The notes beneath the pieces were generated by a model. It did no database searches, was not told the DNA's origin, and worked only from the letters and a program-made list of their open reading frames with translations. Shown in pieces: positions 41,536 to 54,236 of a stretch of 64,000 bases of DNA. The stretch is from the NCBI GenBank assembly GCA_021029095.1, contig JAJOHG010000024.1, forward strand, positions 372,001 to 436,000. Direction: 5' to 3'. This DNA comes from Phellopilus nigrolimitatus (Eukaryota > Basidiomycota > Agaricomycetes > Hymenochaetales > Hymenochaetaceae). How positions within the stretch are numbered: the first letter of the stretch is position 1; each line of letters opens with the position of its first letter. Both the position numbers and the translations under genes were made by a program.

Positions 41536-43189
41536 TCAAGAAAACCAAACGACCTCCGAACTTGGAAAAGCGCCTCTAACGTTTTCTTCTTCTACGGGAC
41601 GACAGCAAACGACCTCGACGTTTTCGATCACCCTATTGAAATTCTCGCCGACGGCCTCGATGAATTTGAGATCCATTCTGTCGCAATCGCAGAAATGAAG
41701 AGTACGGAGTCGAGGGAGTGTGAAACTACAGCCATCCATCGATAGGGTGCGCCCAGGTGCCTCGAATCGAAGGTTCTCCAAGCTCTGAGGCAAGCGAAGT
41801 AGGATCGTGCTAAAATTCAAATCATAGTCGTTGGGTCCTGAGAGGTGGATACGAAGTTTCTCGACGATTGGGAAGTATCGCATTGATTTCAGAAGATAGT
41901 CTCCTCGCCAATAAATCTGGGAATCACGGTTGCACTCGGGATGAACGATTGCGAGGGACATCTCGGTAACGTTCGGACGAATGGTCTCAAGCACGCGCCT
42001 CGCAAACGGTATAGATGTTGTTCCGATGACGCCGAAAGAGAAAGAAGCGATGTTGGAGATCCGGGAGCTCAGATCTTCTTGGACATTGGCATTGTTGTCT
42101 TCGTTCTTCTCCTCGTCATCACTATCCTCGTTCTCAACATCCTCGTTCTCAACAGAAATGTCAACGAGGTCGATCTCCAGAGTTTCCAGGGACGTCAATG
42201 ATCGAAGAAAAGGCGTTAATAAGTCAGGATTGAAAACGCCTGTGAATTCGATATGGCAACAGGACAAATTTTGTCTAAAGACTGGCTCGAGAACGATGTT
42301 TGTGAATCCCAAATATTTGAGATTCGGTAGTTTCCACGATCGATAGAAATGGGAAAAGTCAACAGGCCAGCCTAGAGCATTGATAGTCAACTTGCGAAGA
42401 TTGACCATTTCATTTACAGTGTAAAGTCTTGAAATTGGATCACTTTCGAAAGCGCGAACTCCACGAACTCCATAAAATTCGAGCTCTTCCAGCCGATCTT
42501 TCAGGCGGAAGAGTTTCTTTACGTGACGTAGCCAATTACCGTGCTTGGGACCGATGTCGACCTTAAGCAGATGATCTCGACTCCTATCTACGAGAGCCTC
42601 GACCTGCCGAAGGCTCATGTCCGTGTTCAGCCTGCAGTTAGCCCAAAGTCGAGAAGCGCCCAGTATCACTTGTCTGAATCGCGAGCAGACATGCGAAAGC
42701 TCCAAAGCCTCTGTAAAAACTGACGTGGCATCGCCGAATATGTGTAAGAGAACCTCGTCGGGCAAGCTGTCCAAGCCGTGCCTAAGCGCCATGCGGTCAG
42801 TGCGCTCTTTGAACGACGCGTTTATCTCTTCTAGTGACCGCGCCAGGGTCTGTAGAGTGAGAAGCATCCCTGTGGCATTTTTTTGAATCATCCTTGCGCT
42901 CTTGAATCCTCTGGCTTTGGCGACTTCTGTTACGCTCGAAGTATTGAGGTTCGAGTTACTGCATGAGAAAGGAGCATTATGGAGTCATAGATCAAGTAAG
43001 GAGAAGAGCCACGCACTGTTCCTCGATCAAATTTCCCCAGAATTCATCAGTGTTCACGTTATTGCCTTCTGGGAGAGAAGAGAAGAAAGGTAGCAACGCA
43101 GACAAGCTGCTCCGTTCGAGTGACGAAGACATCCTTTTCGACTCTGTGGCCGAGTTAGGCATACCCGCGCTGGGTTCGATATTTTGCAT
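41536..43189 (-). CDS. F-box/leucine-rich-type protein F, with acidic insertion
   Basis: Two exons: 43017-43189 (173 nt) and 41536-42910 (1,375 nt), 515 aa in frame. The phase-2 intron joins GAACA to AGGATTCAAG, using the acceptor GCCAG; this keeps the same exon layout as genes A, B, D and E. The leader is MQNIEPSAGMPNSATESK (a second ATG gives MSSSLERSSL). The F-box is RHGLDSLPDEVLLHIF followed by LSHVCSRFRQVILGASRLWANC. The repeats are LRR-like. An acidic stretch (DISVENEDVENEDSDDEE) sits between two LRR-like blocks and contains an 18-bp direct repeat at the DNA level. The end (VEVVCC, FPSSEVVWFS) is a diverged form of the family C-terminus. Presumed SCF receptor. Confidence 0.88.
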
Positions 43190-44006
43190 TTGAATCTTGG
43201 GAGTCTAACTTTGTGTCGAAAGGTCGATGGTCGGCGCTCTGCACAGACACAAGTTAAGTTACAACGAGTACGAAGCGAAACTCAACATGGAAAACTCATG
43301 TGACATAAGCAGTTCTCACGCCCGCATTCCATGCCACAATCACCTTAGTGCCACTCATCTGCTTTGACTTGAAATCCTCATGAGCAGTACAAAACAGTAC
43401 GCATATAATAGATAACCGTTCTAATAACAATATCATGGCTCTCGTTAAATGTTAAACGCAGCAGCGGCCTGACAGGAAAAGAAGATATTCCCTTTTCTTA
43501 AATTCCCATCAACTTGGTCTCGCACCTAACGTGAGTATTACCCTTCGAATTCTTCTGTTAGGCGTGGGCCATGCAGCAATAACAATTCTATTCATCTTCG
43601 ACGCGTCAGAGGCTCCCGCGTGGGATCAAAAAGTGTCGAGTTTCGTGAAGCCATTCAGTCGTATCTGACGCTTTGAATCCAGATTGACTGCGCTTCTGCA
43701 AAAATTCTCGCTTGTCTAATTAATTGCAAGACAGGAGGATCGTACCAGGAATTCATATACATCCACCAATAAATACTCTTGGGGTAGCCTGACAACTGCC
43801 TTTTAATGTAGTGCCTACACCGTGACAAGTACATAGGATCATCAAGCCTAGAAGTAACATCGAATAGGACAAATTTCTCACACATCAGAATTTCTTACGG
43901 TTTCAGACCCGACTGCAAGTACCAGGAATAATACTAATCCAAAATATCAAGTACAAAACCAACAGTAAATAAAACGTCCACGACAGACTCCGGATAAATT
44001 AAAAGC
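43190..44006. other. Intergenic region with a small dispersed repeat
   Basis: About 820 bp. Positions 43627-43700 resemble 33799-33880. A 76-codon minus-strand frame at 43655-43885 overlaps this repeat and has no domain. No gene supported. Confidence 0.4.
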
Positions 44007-47000
44007 CTACGGCGAGCCTGTAGTCCTTAGCGAGTTCATAAGGTCAGCATCGTAAGAGGGAGGTGCTTCGCCAAGCACCGCAGTCTCTTCTCTTATCCGC
44101 TCGATCTCTCTCCGCAGATTGTCCACCTCCGACCTCAGCTCCTCCTGCTGCACGACTGCTTTGGGATCTGGCACAGGCGGGGGACTCATGCTCGCCGCGC
44201 TTCTGCCCCCTGAACTGCTCATCCACCTACTGACGTCTGATGACCTGTTCCGTGACAACACAGTCGACACAGCATCGCTATCCGCATCGACATCACGCTG
44301 CCTTGCGCTCTGCACCACGAATGGTGTGACAACTCCGTACGGCACGGCTGTACCGGCAGCGGGTACGGCGACCTGGCCAGGAAGTTCACCCACATCGATA
44401 CTGTCCGAACTCATATATCGCGTCGTCCCAGGCTGGTTGCGCATGTCGTGCATATCGCGATGCACAGTCTGGCTCAGAGGCTCGAGCACAGAGTCAGAGG
44501 TGTAAGTCGTCGGCTTAAGGCGTTCGATGCGGTCTGCACGATTGTAGCTGCCCTTCGGTCCCTGCTCGCGGCGACGATACAATAAGACGCAGATACCGGC
44601 GATCAGCCCGACTAATGCGAGGGCTCCGACGGTTGCCCCAGCAATTATGCCCTTCCTCTTTTTGTCACTCGAAACGGGGCCACCAAAGCTCACTGGTTGC
44701 AAAGCAACGCTGTGGGGCTAGTCAGCCCGCATCGCTTTCAATAATAGTGATATATTAACGTACTTCAGGGCAAGCGGAGCAAACATAGCCCCTTGCGCAG
44801 GACTAATAGATACAAAGCACATCGATAGTCAGCATATTGTTTTGGAACGAATAACGGGACTTGAACGTGCCTATTAATGCCTCCAAGCTGGTGGCCATTA
44901 GTTGGGTTATACATAACGGCAAATGGCAGGTTTTCGAGGTTAGGCGAGGCGTATGAATGGAGGAGCGAGATCATTGAGTCCCGCACAGAAGTGTCTGTGA
45001 CAATAGCGGCGGCGAACATGGTCCAATCTTAAACACAGACTTCGTTGACTACGGGCACAAAGAAGGAATACTTCGAATGACCAACCTGATCGAGCGAGCG
45101 ACGAGTTGCCACTGTCCAGCGGAATGCCAAACGAGTTCGCCGCTGATTGAAAAGCAAACGATGTCAGTAAAAATGCAACTAAACCGGAAACTATGACCTA
45201 CAAGCCTGTGTCTTGCAGTATGAGGTTTGCAAGTTGTACACCTGCATAAAATAGTTCCATAAGTATGATGTAGCAGACAAATCAAGATAAGCACCCACAG
45301 AGTCTCCAATCAAATTCAGCTGGAGAAGCTTGTCTGCGAACAGGTTGTACATGATTCCGGACGAACCCGAGCCAAAGCTCGATACCAAGCCGTCGGACGC
45401 AGACGCAAGGCTCGTCCACTGTTGTGCAAACTGCGTCGCAACACTCTGCATCCAGCACACATTGTTCGAGGGTCGGATGGGACAAGTTCAGTAGTCGATC
45501 GAGAACTACGCGGGGAGATTGAAAGGTACCTGATAATGACTCTGATCGTCGGAGCGGCCCGTGAACCCACTGATTTTTGACATCGCGCTGATGCCTAGGA
45601 TGCCCTTCAGTGCAAGGTTAGTCTGGTTCGTTGCCGAAATGCCGTCTGAACTCGACGTGGTCCTACATGCGAACTCGAGTTAGCTCGCTAGAAGGAATAG
45701 TTACGAAACCGTTTTGTGCTCACTCATCGCCGGGTGCCATCGAGTTGTTGACAAGGAAGCTCGCCCAGCCGTTCAGGAGATCATACTATAATCAATGACT
45801 CGTTACTATACACTCAATTCAACGTGAGACGAAGTGATGAACTTACGTGCTGTCCGATCAGCGTCCCATCACCAGAGAACTGTGCGTGAGCCAGGCTCAT
45901 AATCAACATATTCGCTGATTCTATGAATGGCACGATTGATCAATGAATATAGTCAAAATAATACTCTTGGTCACTCACCCTCAATCTTCTGGTTGTGCCC
46001 TTGAAAGTCTCCAGAAGCAATTGGGTAAAATGGGCCTGGATGGGCGTGATATCAGACAATGATTCATCCCTTCTTCAGAGAACTACTCGCCTAGGCCCTG
46101 TGCAGCATAAGCGTTTTGGTACTGCGTGCTCGACTGATAATCCAAGAGCGGACTGAGGAGATATCCCACAATAGCCGGGTTGAGATAGATAAAGACCGGC
46201 AGCGCAGCGTAAATCACATCTACCGAATTTATCCTAACACAAGCAGGGCCGCAGCATTTTCAGTCACCTATAGGGCGCTTTTCAACAAAAAGACCTAGAG
46301 CTCACCGTCCCGACCCGACGAGTCCCAAGTTCTTCATGAAAGCCTTGATATCTGACATGTTGAACTTTCCACTGCTGTCCTTTACGAGCGTGTACTCGAA
46401 TGCGCCCATGGCCTGCCGCGTTGCGAGCGCGAGCAGGTCCGCATAGTTACTCGAGATTTTACTGCCGTCGCCGAGGATCCGCGCATCGAGCGCAATAGCC
46501 GCACTGAGCGCATCGTCAAATTCGTTGAGGACGTCCTCGATCTGAACATATCGAAAGAAAAACAAGCGAAGGTGAAATCAGCTTCTCACAATAAATACTT
46601 TCAGAAGCAAAAGTAAAGAGAACCGGCAAGGGAGTTTCGAAAAGGTCACGTACAGCGTCATGAATGTTTGTAAACTTGGACCAATAGAAGGCACTGCGCG
46701 TCTCTACATGCACCTTGGCGTTCGTGTACCGGATCACTGGATCGCGCACGACACCCACCGCATAAACAACGGGTTCGTTCGTCGTTGTGATGCTTCCGAG
46801 GTCAACAGCAATTCCGAGCGTCTCATAAGGACTATGAAAGGAAAACAAAACTCCGGATGAGAAAATATGTAGAGGATGCGGATTGTTAAATAGACGTACA
46901 AATTGACCGCATGGAACGTGGGTTCGCTTTGCCCGTTCAGACCGGTGCCGTTTGCAAAGAAGCTGCGAATGTTGTCGGCTGGACCGATCTGCCATGACAC

Positions 47001-47909
47001 GCTATTGCTCTGTTGAAATAAGAAATCGCCGACTTTTAGAAAACGACTGCATGATCTTAATAATGACATACATTCTTAATAGAGTGGTATAACGTGGCAT
47101 CTTGAGGGTGATCGTCTATTTCTTGGTATGGGCCGGGCGAGGCGAGCTCCATCTGCAAGTAAACGAGTTCGTTGTCTTGGAAGGCCGACCATTTTGCTTG
47201 TAAGGTGACGTTTCCAGTGATCCATTCTAAAGTATACCACGCCAAGATCGATTACTTGAGGAAATCCGGTTATGATAGCAAATGAAGGCATACCTCCAGA
47301 AACATCCGAGTACACTTGCACATCATGAGATTTACCGTCAGAGGATTGGACAGACAAATAGAAATATGAGAAGGGCAGGGATTGTCGAGCGAGGTCGGTG
47401 GGCTTAAAAGTTGGAACGTTCAGACCGAAGAAATAGCGCACTGTTCACTTGACGCGTACCTCGATTGGACTCAGGAATGTCGCGTTAACGCTCACGGGCC
47501 CCGCATTAAGTATATAGGAAGTCCGAGTGGGAGTAAATTGGACAGCAGTCTGATTGGCATTGATTAACAAAGGTACGGTTGCATCACCTAGCAACATGTA
47601 GGCCGTGCCGTCGACCCGGACAGAAGCATACCATCCAGTGATCTGAACGAAAAGCGGGGAAAAGCTCAGTTCCCAAGTAAATTTTACATCGAGATAACTC
47701 ACAGCCAAGTCGGCTGCCCAATATCTCGGCCAGGCTTGGTTCAGCGGTGCAGGCGCGTTTCCTTGCGGCGCCCAGATGTTGACATAGGGGGATTTGACGG
47801 CGAGGGGGAGCGAGGGCGGGTTGAAGGGAGCCGCGCTCCAAGCCTTGGGTCCGTTCTGCGCAACCACACGCGCGGCGGAAAGGAGAAATGCGAAAAAGAC
47901 GTGCAGCAT
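44007..47909 (-). CDS. Glutaminase A-like secreted/membrane-anchored protein (DUF4964-DUF5127-DUF4965-DUF1793)
   Basis: Many short exons on the minus strand, starting at ATG 47909 with a signal peptide (MLHVFFAFLLSAARVVA). Landmarks in order: SLPLAVKSPYVNIWAPQGN and ITGWYASVRVDGTAYMLLGD (N-terminal domain), FLSPIE, RQSLPFSYFYLSVQSSDGK (DUF5127), AVDLGSITTTNEPVVYAVG (DUF4965), ALATRQAMGAFEYTLVKDSS, GILGISAMSKISGFTGRSDD and IMYNLFADKLLQLNLI (DUF1793). These are the domains of fungal glutaminase GtaA, which hydrolyses L-glutamine outside the cell. The last exon (44007-44702) adds a transmembrane helix (GIIAGATVGALALVGLIAGI), an RRR stop-transfer and a Ser/Pro-rich cytoplasmic tail with a short coiled coil (EELRSEVDNLRREIERI). 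The protein is therefore predicted to be anchored at the cell surface. Confidence 0.88.
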
Positions 47910-49167
47910 TATGAGGGCATTCAGGCCGACATGACAGTTGGAAGCAAAATGGCAGCGACTGTCGCGCCCACCGGGCACGAGATTCCAGGGTCGATGGGCG
48001 CGATACCATTGTTTTTCTGGTCACATCAATTCTCATGTTTGTCACAGCACTTTGGGGGGAAAGCGGTGCATGGCGGGCGAAGCGACGGTCTTCGGCATCA
48101 AACGTGGGATCGGCAATGCTTCTGTTGATTCCATCAATAACAGTCGGTTTATCTAAAAAGGGAAATGGATTGTTTTCGATCCGGTGTTTCGCGACGAATC
48201 GACATTCAAAATCGAACTTTTCTGATATCGAAATCGTCGTAAGCCGGGAATCTGAATACCCGTTCATCCTAAAACTTTGTTACTCCACAACAAACAGTCA
48301 GTAACCCCCAGATTATTGTAGAATTTGCTTCGATGCTTACACAAATTTCTGTCCATAAGCCATATAGTGTACATACGGAAGAAACCTTCTTCTATTTCAC
48401 TTTGAAAACATTCAGCACGGCACCAAGACGCGAGGACGAGACTTTCATGGCTCATTTTACTAAGGCAAGCTTTCATGTCTCAGTCATTCTCTCAAGGTGT
48501 TTCCAGTTGGCACTTCATCGTCGTTTGTGCCCAAATATCGAGTATCCGAATAGAGGTCTTTTGCTACCAATCCGAGTGGCAAATATCATTCAGAGGATCA
48601 AACATTCCCGCTTGCTTAGCAAGTGCATAGCACAACGAAGCACGGTGTTACACCTGCCATAAAAATTAACTTTGCTGTGCATTCCCGCTTCGCCACCGTC
48701 GTGCTTTCTAGGAGTTGCAAGCACCAAAGGAAGCATTTACTTACCATTGAATCATGCTCACGATGAACATATTGTTGAAGTATAATTTAATGGAGGACAA
48801 GCAAAGACGCCGTGGATGTATATTTTGTGCTACGTAAGCAATTGGCTCCGTTAAAAAATGAAAAGACCCGACTCGTTTTCTCCGTTTTAGGCAGCATCGA
48901 TCGATTAACGTACCACTTGTACATGTACCCGATGCGTGACAAGTTCGCTAGTCGGATATTTTCCCGGCTGTGTATCAGTCAACGCCACTCGCTTATTATC
49001 ATTCCAAGGAACGTTCGTTCTTTAATCACCTTTTGGATTGATAGCAAAAGACCTCTAAGTAATGATCAGGCTCGACAACGGACAATATTCATGTGGCAAC
49101 CGCTCGTCGGGGTTACTTTTGATTGGATTTACTTGGTGTCATTCAATAAATTCACAAGACCTACACA
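47910..49167. other. Intergenic region upstream of the glutaminase-like gene
   Basis: About 1.26 kb between two minus-strand genes. Open frames here are short and show no domain. No TATA box, repeat or RNA gene was identified. Confidence 0.4.
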
Positions 49168-51306
49168 TTACAGCTTTCTGATATCCACATCGACGGACGT
49201 GATATCTTTCTCATCCTTCTCGCTTCGAGGCTCAGAAACTCCAGCGCCTTCGAGCCCGGCATTGGCAGCAGCCTTGTGCTTCACGAATAGGACGCTTTCG
49301 GCGCCGTCGAAGATACTAAAAACGCAAAAGTAGCAATAAGCAAAACACAAGAGAACAGGAGCATAAAGCGTACACAGAAGTCTCCTCGAGCGTGCGGTTC
49401 TTTGTTTCGACGACGAAGAAGTACACAAAGACAAGCTCGAATGCGATCCACGCACAGTACACGATCTGCCGAGGTATTCGTTAGACGTACTGCGACAAGG
49501 CATTAGAAAATCGACTTCACATAGTATTTCCATGAGATCGCAGCGAGTGCGATGGGGTTAATGTACTGGTTAAACACAAGGGACGCGGAAAGCGCAAACG
49601 CGAACACCGTGTAGCCCTTTGCTCTCAGATTAAACGGCAGGATCTCAATCGTGTAGCTTGTAATGAGCGGCTGCCACGCAATCGAGTACGCAGCACTGAA
49701 CAAGAAGATAAACGCGATGACCGCGTTTCCCGCACTTTTATTCTGGTGGAGCGCGTATTGACTTGAGCACACCGTCTGCAGCACGAAGAAAAGGAGCATG
49801 CCCGCGGTGGATATGAGGAAGAGTGGGCGCCGCCCCAATTTATCGCAGAAGAGACCCCCCAGCACGGAGAGAATGAGCGACCACAGGTTCAGAAAGGCGC
49901 TGATAAGAAGCTGTTCGACTCTATTGGTAACTAGGGATGATGAAATAGTTTAGAAGCAATTCAAGCATAGAATAGGATGGTGAACGCACTGCCGATAGTG
50001 TCAAAAACTTGGTTGAGGTAGTATGAGCTTCATACAGATAAAACACTCATCAATCCTACATCTAAGTCAGAACGAAGCAAAATAGATGCACTCACATAAG
50101 CCCATTGCCGCTCCACTGCGAGAAGAACGCGATAGCGACGATGATGCGCATGCGGCGGCGGTTTCCGGGCGTGCGTACGAGCTGCAGCCAGCCCGTCTGC
50201 TTTTGTATCTTCTCATTCTCAATGGCGGCCCTGATCTCCTCGTACTCGAATTGCACAAGCGGGTCCTCCGCATTACCGTTCGCATGGTAGTAGGCAAGCA
50301 CCTGCAGCGCTTCGTCTTCCCTGTTATGTGCAACGAGCCAGCGCGGGCTTTCGGGGCCCCAGAGGACAAGGAAGAATTGGAGGACGGAAGGTACAGCTTG
50401 GATTGCGGAGGGGATACGCCATGCCCATGAACTGTTGATGTGGAACGTGCCGAAGGTCACCCATGAAGCGCTGTATGGCACCCATGTTGAACAAATGAAT
50501 TGTAAATTGGGGATTGAGCACAAGTACGTACACAACAGCGCCTCCAGGCCACAGCGCATTGTACACCGACGAGATCGGCGCACGCTGCGTACTGGATTAA
50601 ACATTAAACACTACTCAGTGAAGAAGACATTAAAGACCTACGGATACGCAATTTCGGTGACCAGCATGGGTGCAGCAGCAGTGCAGAATCCCAGGCCGAA
50701 TCCAACTGTAGTTTTCTCATTCATGGGTTTTGTTTTAGGCTACGAAGAGCGCCCCCACTCACGCATGAACCGCGAGCCGATAAACATGTTCACGCTCTGG
50801 CTGGCAGTCTGGATGATTGCGCCAGCAATGACGATGGTTGCACCAAAAAAGATCGTCCTCTTGCGGCCGAGACCGTCGCAAAAATACGGCGTCAAGGGTA
50901 GAGATGAGAGCGAGCCAATGTTCTGGATTGCGCCTAAAAGACCAAGTTTGGACCCGCTGGGGTGATCAAACGCCGATTCCCATTGGTCGATGAGCTGCAG
51001 GCCATCTTCAATACAAAAGTGCAAAAATACAATAGCGGGTCAGGTGGTACAGTTATCAATAGCGAGAGAATGCCACCCACTCATCATGCTCCCATCATAT
51101 CCGTTGGCTGTTGACGTGATCAGCCTGGCAGGGAGATTGCTTCATCAGAAAATGGAAGAGCAATGTGGAATAAACGGTACCCACAAGAGGAGAATCCACA
51201 AGTTCAGCACAACTAGCCTCCGATTCTTGTACCACTTCTTGGAGGTGTCGACGAGATAGTGGAAGTCCTCTCCCTGTTTTGGGGCGGGTGCGGCGCTGAC
51301 ACCCAT
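49168..51306 (-). CDS. MFS sugar transporter (hexose/lactose-permease type)
   Basis: A multi-exon minus-strand gene from ATG 51306 (MGVSAAPAPKQGEDF) to the stop at 49168. Motifs of the sugar-porter family are visible: YFCDGLGRKRTIFFGA between helices 2 and 3, MFIGSRFMRE, ALWPGGA, GPESPRWLVAHNREDEAL after helix 6, a cytoplasmic loop, GGLFCDKLGRRPLFLISTAG between helices 8 and 9, LPFNLRAKGYTVF, and a final segment ending in VETKNRTLEET. Twelve membrane segments are expected. The C-terminal tail is hydrophilic. Wording such as FSQWSGNGL and YYLNQVFDTIG is typical of fungal lactose/quinate-like permeases; the substrate is not determined. An upstream in-frame ATG at 51405 would add 33 residues. 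Confidence 0.9.
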
Positions 51307-52392
51307 ACTAACTAGTTTCCGCACTGAAGGGGAGTGGGGAAAGCGATCGCACAGTACAAGCTCACGAAAATAATTCGCCAAACCGCGCTCTTTAAACAGC
51401 GCCAAGCGCTTTTAGAGCAAACTTCCAGAGCTTGCTTAACTCCATATCGTCAGTTCCTTATACCGAAATAGAGCTCTTACTATTATTTTTGAGCAGAGGT
51501 TGGCCCAATCAATTTAGTCAGTCGAGAATGAAGCAAGTACATGGGTTCTCAGCTGCTTCTGCTTTATGAAATGTGACTCCTATCATTGTTCTCAACCGGA
51601 TGGCTGATCCAGTAAATTTTATCGTTGAGAAAGCCAGACAGCGATCTGCAAGAAAAGACTTAAAGAGCGGGCCGGCTGAATCTTAGACGTTCAGAATCCA
51701 GTACAGAAAGCTCGAATGGCGTAGGCAAGACGTGCAGGTGACAAGCCAGCAATGAAACCCGTGGAGATGCAACTGTAAGTCGCCGGAGATCTTTTAGCCT
51801 TGCAAGGATAGTAAACGAGAGGATTCGCCGTCTTGCACTCGCACAAAAGCATCTAAGTATTCATAGTTCGATTTAGCCATCCTTTAATTGAAGCACGAGT
51901 ACACACCTGACCTGATCAGAGGACGTTCCTTGGAATTTGGCATTACGCCGAAGCTGACTAATCTCACACGGAGGAAGAAAACAGCTGCTTTCAATACAAG
52001 ATATAATGACACCGCTGCTCTGAACTTCACAAATTAAAAAGAGAATGTGACGTGTCTCCTGAGCACTTGTCACGATGAACACAACCTAACAATAGCTATA
52101 TTTTAATTCATACCTTCGCGGTTGCAGATGAGATGCATCGTGAATGGTTCATGGAAGAAACTCCTGCACCCTAGCGGTATCTTGTAGTAACACTGGTCAT
52201 AACCAAGTCGATTTATGGAGCAGGTTTATATGACCTTTCCTTTAAACGTTTTCTTGGACAGTTGTTTTGAGGAAAGTCAAGGTAGCCCGAACGTCGATCG
52301 CCGAGTTGAGTCCACGCCCAAAACATATCATGATGAAGTAGACACTGCCGGCTACCTAATGCCTAAACCTCGTCGAGCGCATTCGCTTGGAC
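51307..52392. other. Intergenic region, no gene seen
   Basis: About 1.09 kb between the transporter start and the WBP11 3' end, both on the minus strand. No domain, repeat or RNA gene recognised. Confidence 0.4.
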
Positions 52393-54236
52393 TCATGGAG
52401 CAGGGCCCAGGATGTCGCCCATCTCCGCGAGAAACTTGCCATAGTCGTCCTTTGGCTTCGAGTTTGCGCCTGCATCCATTTCGAGCTTCCTCCTCTTCAC
52501 ACCCGCGTCGCCTTCAACTGCGTCCCCGGCGGACGCGCCAGACATCGGCCCGAACTTCTCCTTCAACATGCCAAGCAGGTCTGGTTTCGGTTGTACGGCG
52601 CTCGGCGACGCGTCAGTGTCAACGCCGGTTCCACTCGCGTCCGTGCCTAGCGACGGTGCAGCATTGATGCGCCCGCTTGCACCTGTCCCACCTGCACCCT
52701 TTTTGCGCTTCAGCGCAGCAGGCAGGAACGCAGTACTCTCTTTCTTAAAGTCACGAAGCTGGGGCGCTGCGGACACTGTTGCATCTTCACTTCTGCTCGT
52801 GATACCGGATGCAGGCGGACGCGGTGGTAGATTCGGGTTGTGCGGAAGCGAGGAAGGCGAAGATGCCGCTGGTGTTGAAGTTGGTCCCTGCCGCGTCTCT
52901 CGGTGAGCCTGGTACGTCTGGTGCGGAATGGCCGAAAGCGGATCCTGCATGGCGGACGTTGACTGCGCGCGGCGGGGGTAAAATCCTGGCGGGGGTGGCG
53001 GGAGGTTGTTGGTTGCAAAGCCGGGTGGGGGAGGCGGCGGAGGAAAGCCGTGCGGAGGGAAGGGCGGGGCGCCCATGAGGTGCATCGGTGGTAGAAACGA
53101 TGGTCCAGCCTGATGGATCATTTGCGGGTACAGATTTGGTGCGAACGGAGGCATAGGCGGAGGAAGGTCTGAAGTGTGAGGCGGAGGACCAGGAGGAAGC
53201 GGTGGCAATGAAGGTGAAAGTCCTACACAGCATCACACATTAGCATAAACCGAAGAAGACCGTCGATTTGAGGGTCATTACCTTCGTCTGATCTTGTCGG
53301 TGGTGGGCCTTCAGGCATGGGTATATCGTCATCATCGCTTTCAGCACCACCAGACTCCCCACCCGGCGGCGGGCCCTCAGGCATTGCGATATCATCGTCC
53401 GAATCATCTAGCTCTGATTGTTAGCACCGTATCATCGGGCTAAATGGACGAACAGATTCGCAAGAACGAACCTCCGTTGTCGGATCCGTTGTCTTCCTCT
53501 GCTTCACTATCGATCTCACCGGGTAGCAATGCTTAATATGCCAAACTTTGTCAAAAGACTTAAAACATGTGGATATATAATTGTAAACGTACCTCTTTCG
53601 ACATATGGCATCCCAGGCGGTGGCATGCCGTAAGGATTCATAATTGGGTCGAAGTAGACGCTTCTTTCAGGATGTCGTGGCAGACCATTCTTATTGAAGA
53701 TGTTCCGCTTTGTCTTCGCGGGTGGTCTGGACGCTTTCTCCTCTTCGTCTTCGCCCTCCTTCTCACGTCCTCCACGCCGCCGATACACAAGACCCCGTTG
53801 TTCTGGGTGCGCCTCGACATACTCCTCTTTCTTCTTGGTAATCCGTACCAACTCTGCCTTCAGTTCTGCGATACGCGCTTTCTGTGCAGAGGTCTGCTCG
53901 GTAACCTTCTCAAGCTCCGCGATCTCATCGTCAATTTCTGCAAAGTGTCATCAGAATATACGGAAAGAAAGAGATTGTTTCTGAGAGCGAGCTCACCTCC
54001 CGTGTCCTTCTTCACCAACGCGAAATCCCTGTTCTTCTGTCTCTCCGTTTTATTCTGGTAGATGGCGGATGTCAACAGCTGCCCTTGCAGACGGACGTAC
54101 TCTCAAGCTCGCCTTCTTGAGTTCCTTTTTTCGAAGAGCCTTTCCTAAGCACGTTCTATCATCTGTCTTCGTACAAGAGTCATGTAAGGAGCTCACTATG
54201 CGCGTCCGCCGGATTCAGGTTCTTTCCCTTCGCCAT
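52393..54236 (-). CDS. WBP11: WW-domain-binding protein 11-like splicing factor
   Basis: Seven exons on the minus strand. The N-terminus MAKGKNLNPADAHRKALRKK followed by ELKKASLRNKTERQKNRDFA and LVKKDTG is the Wbp11 domain; a coiled coil follows (EIAELEKVTEQTSAQKARI). YFDPIMNPYGMPPPGMPY is the conserved central motif. An acidic segment contains two near-identical PEGPPP blocks (IAMPEGPPPGG and IPMPEGPPPTR). The C-terminal half is proline-rich (PPLPPGPPPH, FPPPPPPPGF) and ends with KDDYGKFLAEMGDILG, a typical WBP11 terminus. WBP11 activates pre-mRNA splicing in the nucleus by binding WW-domain proteins and PQBP1. The stretch ASLR before NKTERQ comes from the donor GTACGT; the family usually has none of it, so that exon edge is uncertain. 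Confidence 0.88.

Noticed and set aside
43655..43885. 76-codon minus-strand frame in the dispersed repeat
   Set aside because: No domain and no promoter; it partly overlaps a repeated non-coding segment.
48812..49333. 173-codon plus-strand frame
   Set aside because: Overlaps the C-terminal exon of the sugar transporter on the other strand and has no recognisable content.
53567..54061. 164-codon plus-strand frame
   Set aside because: Antisense to the Wbp11 domain exons; the opposite strand carries the conserved motifs.
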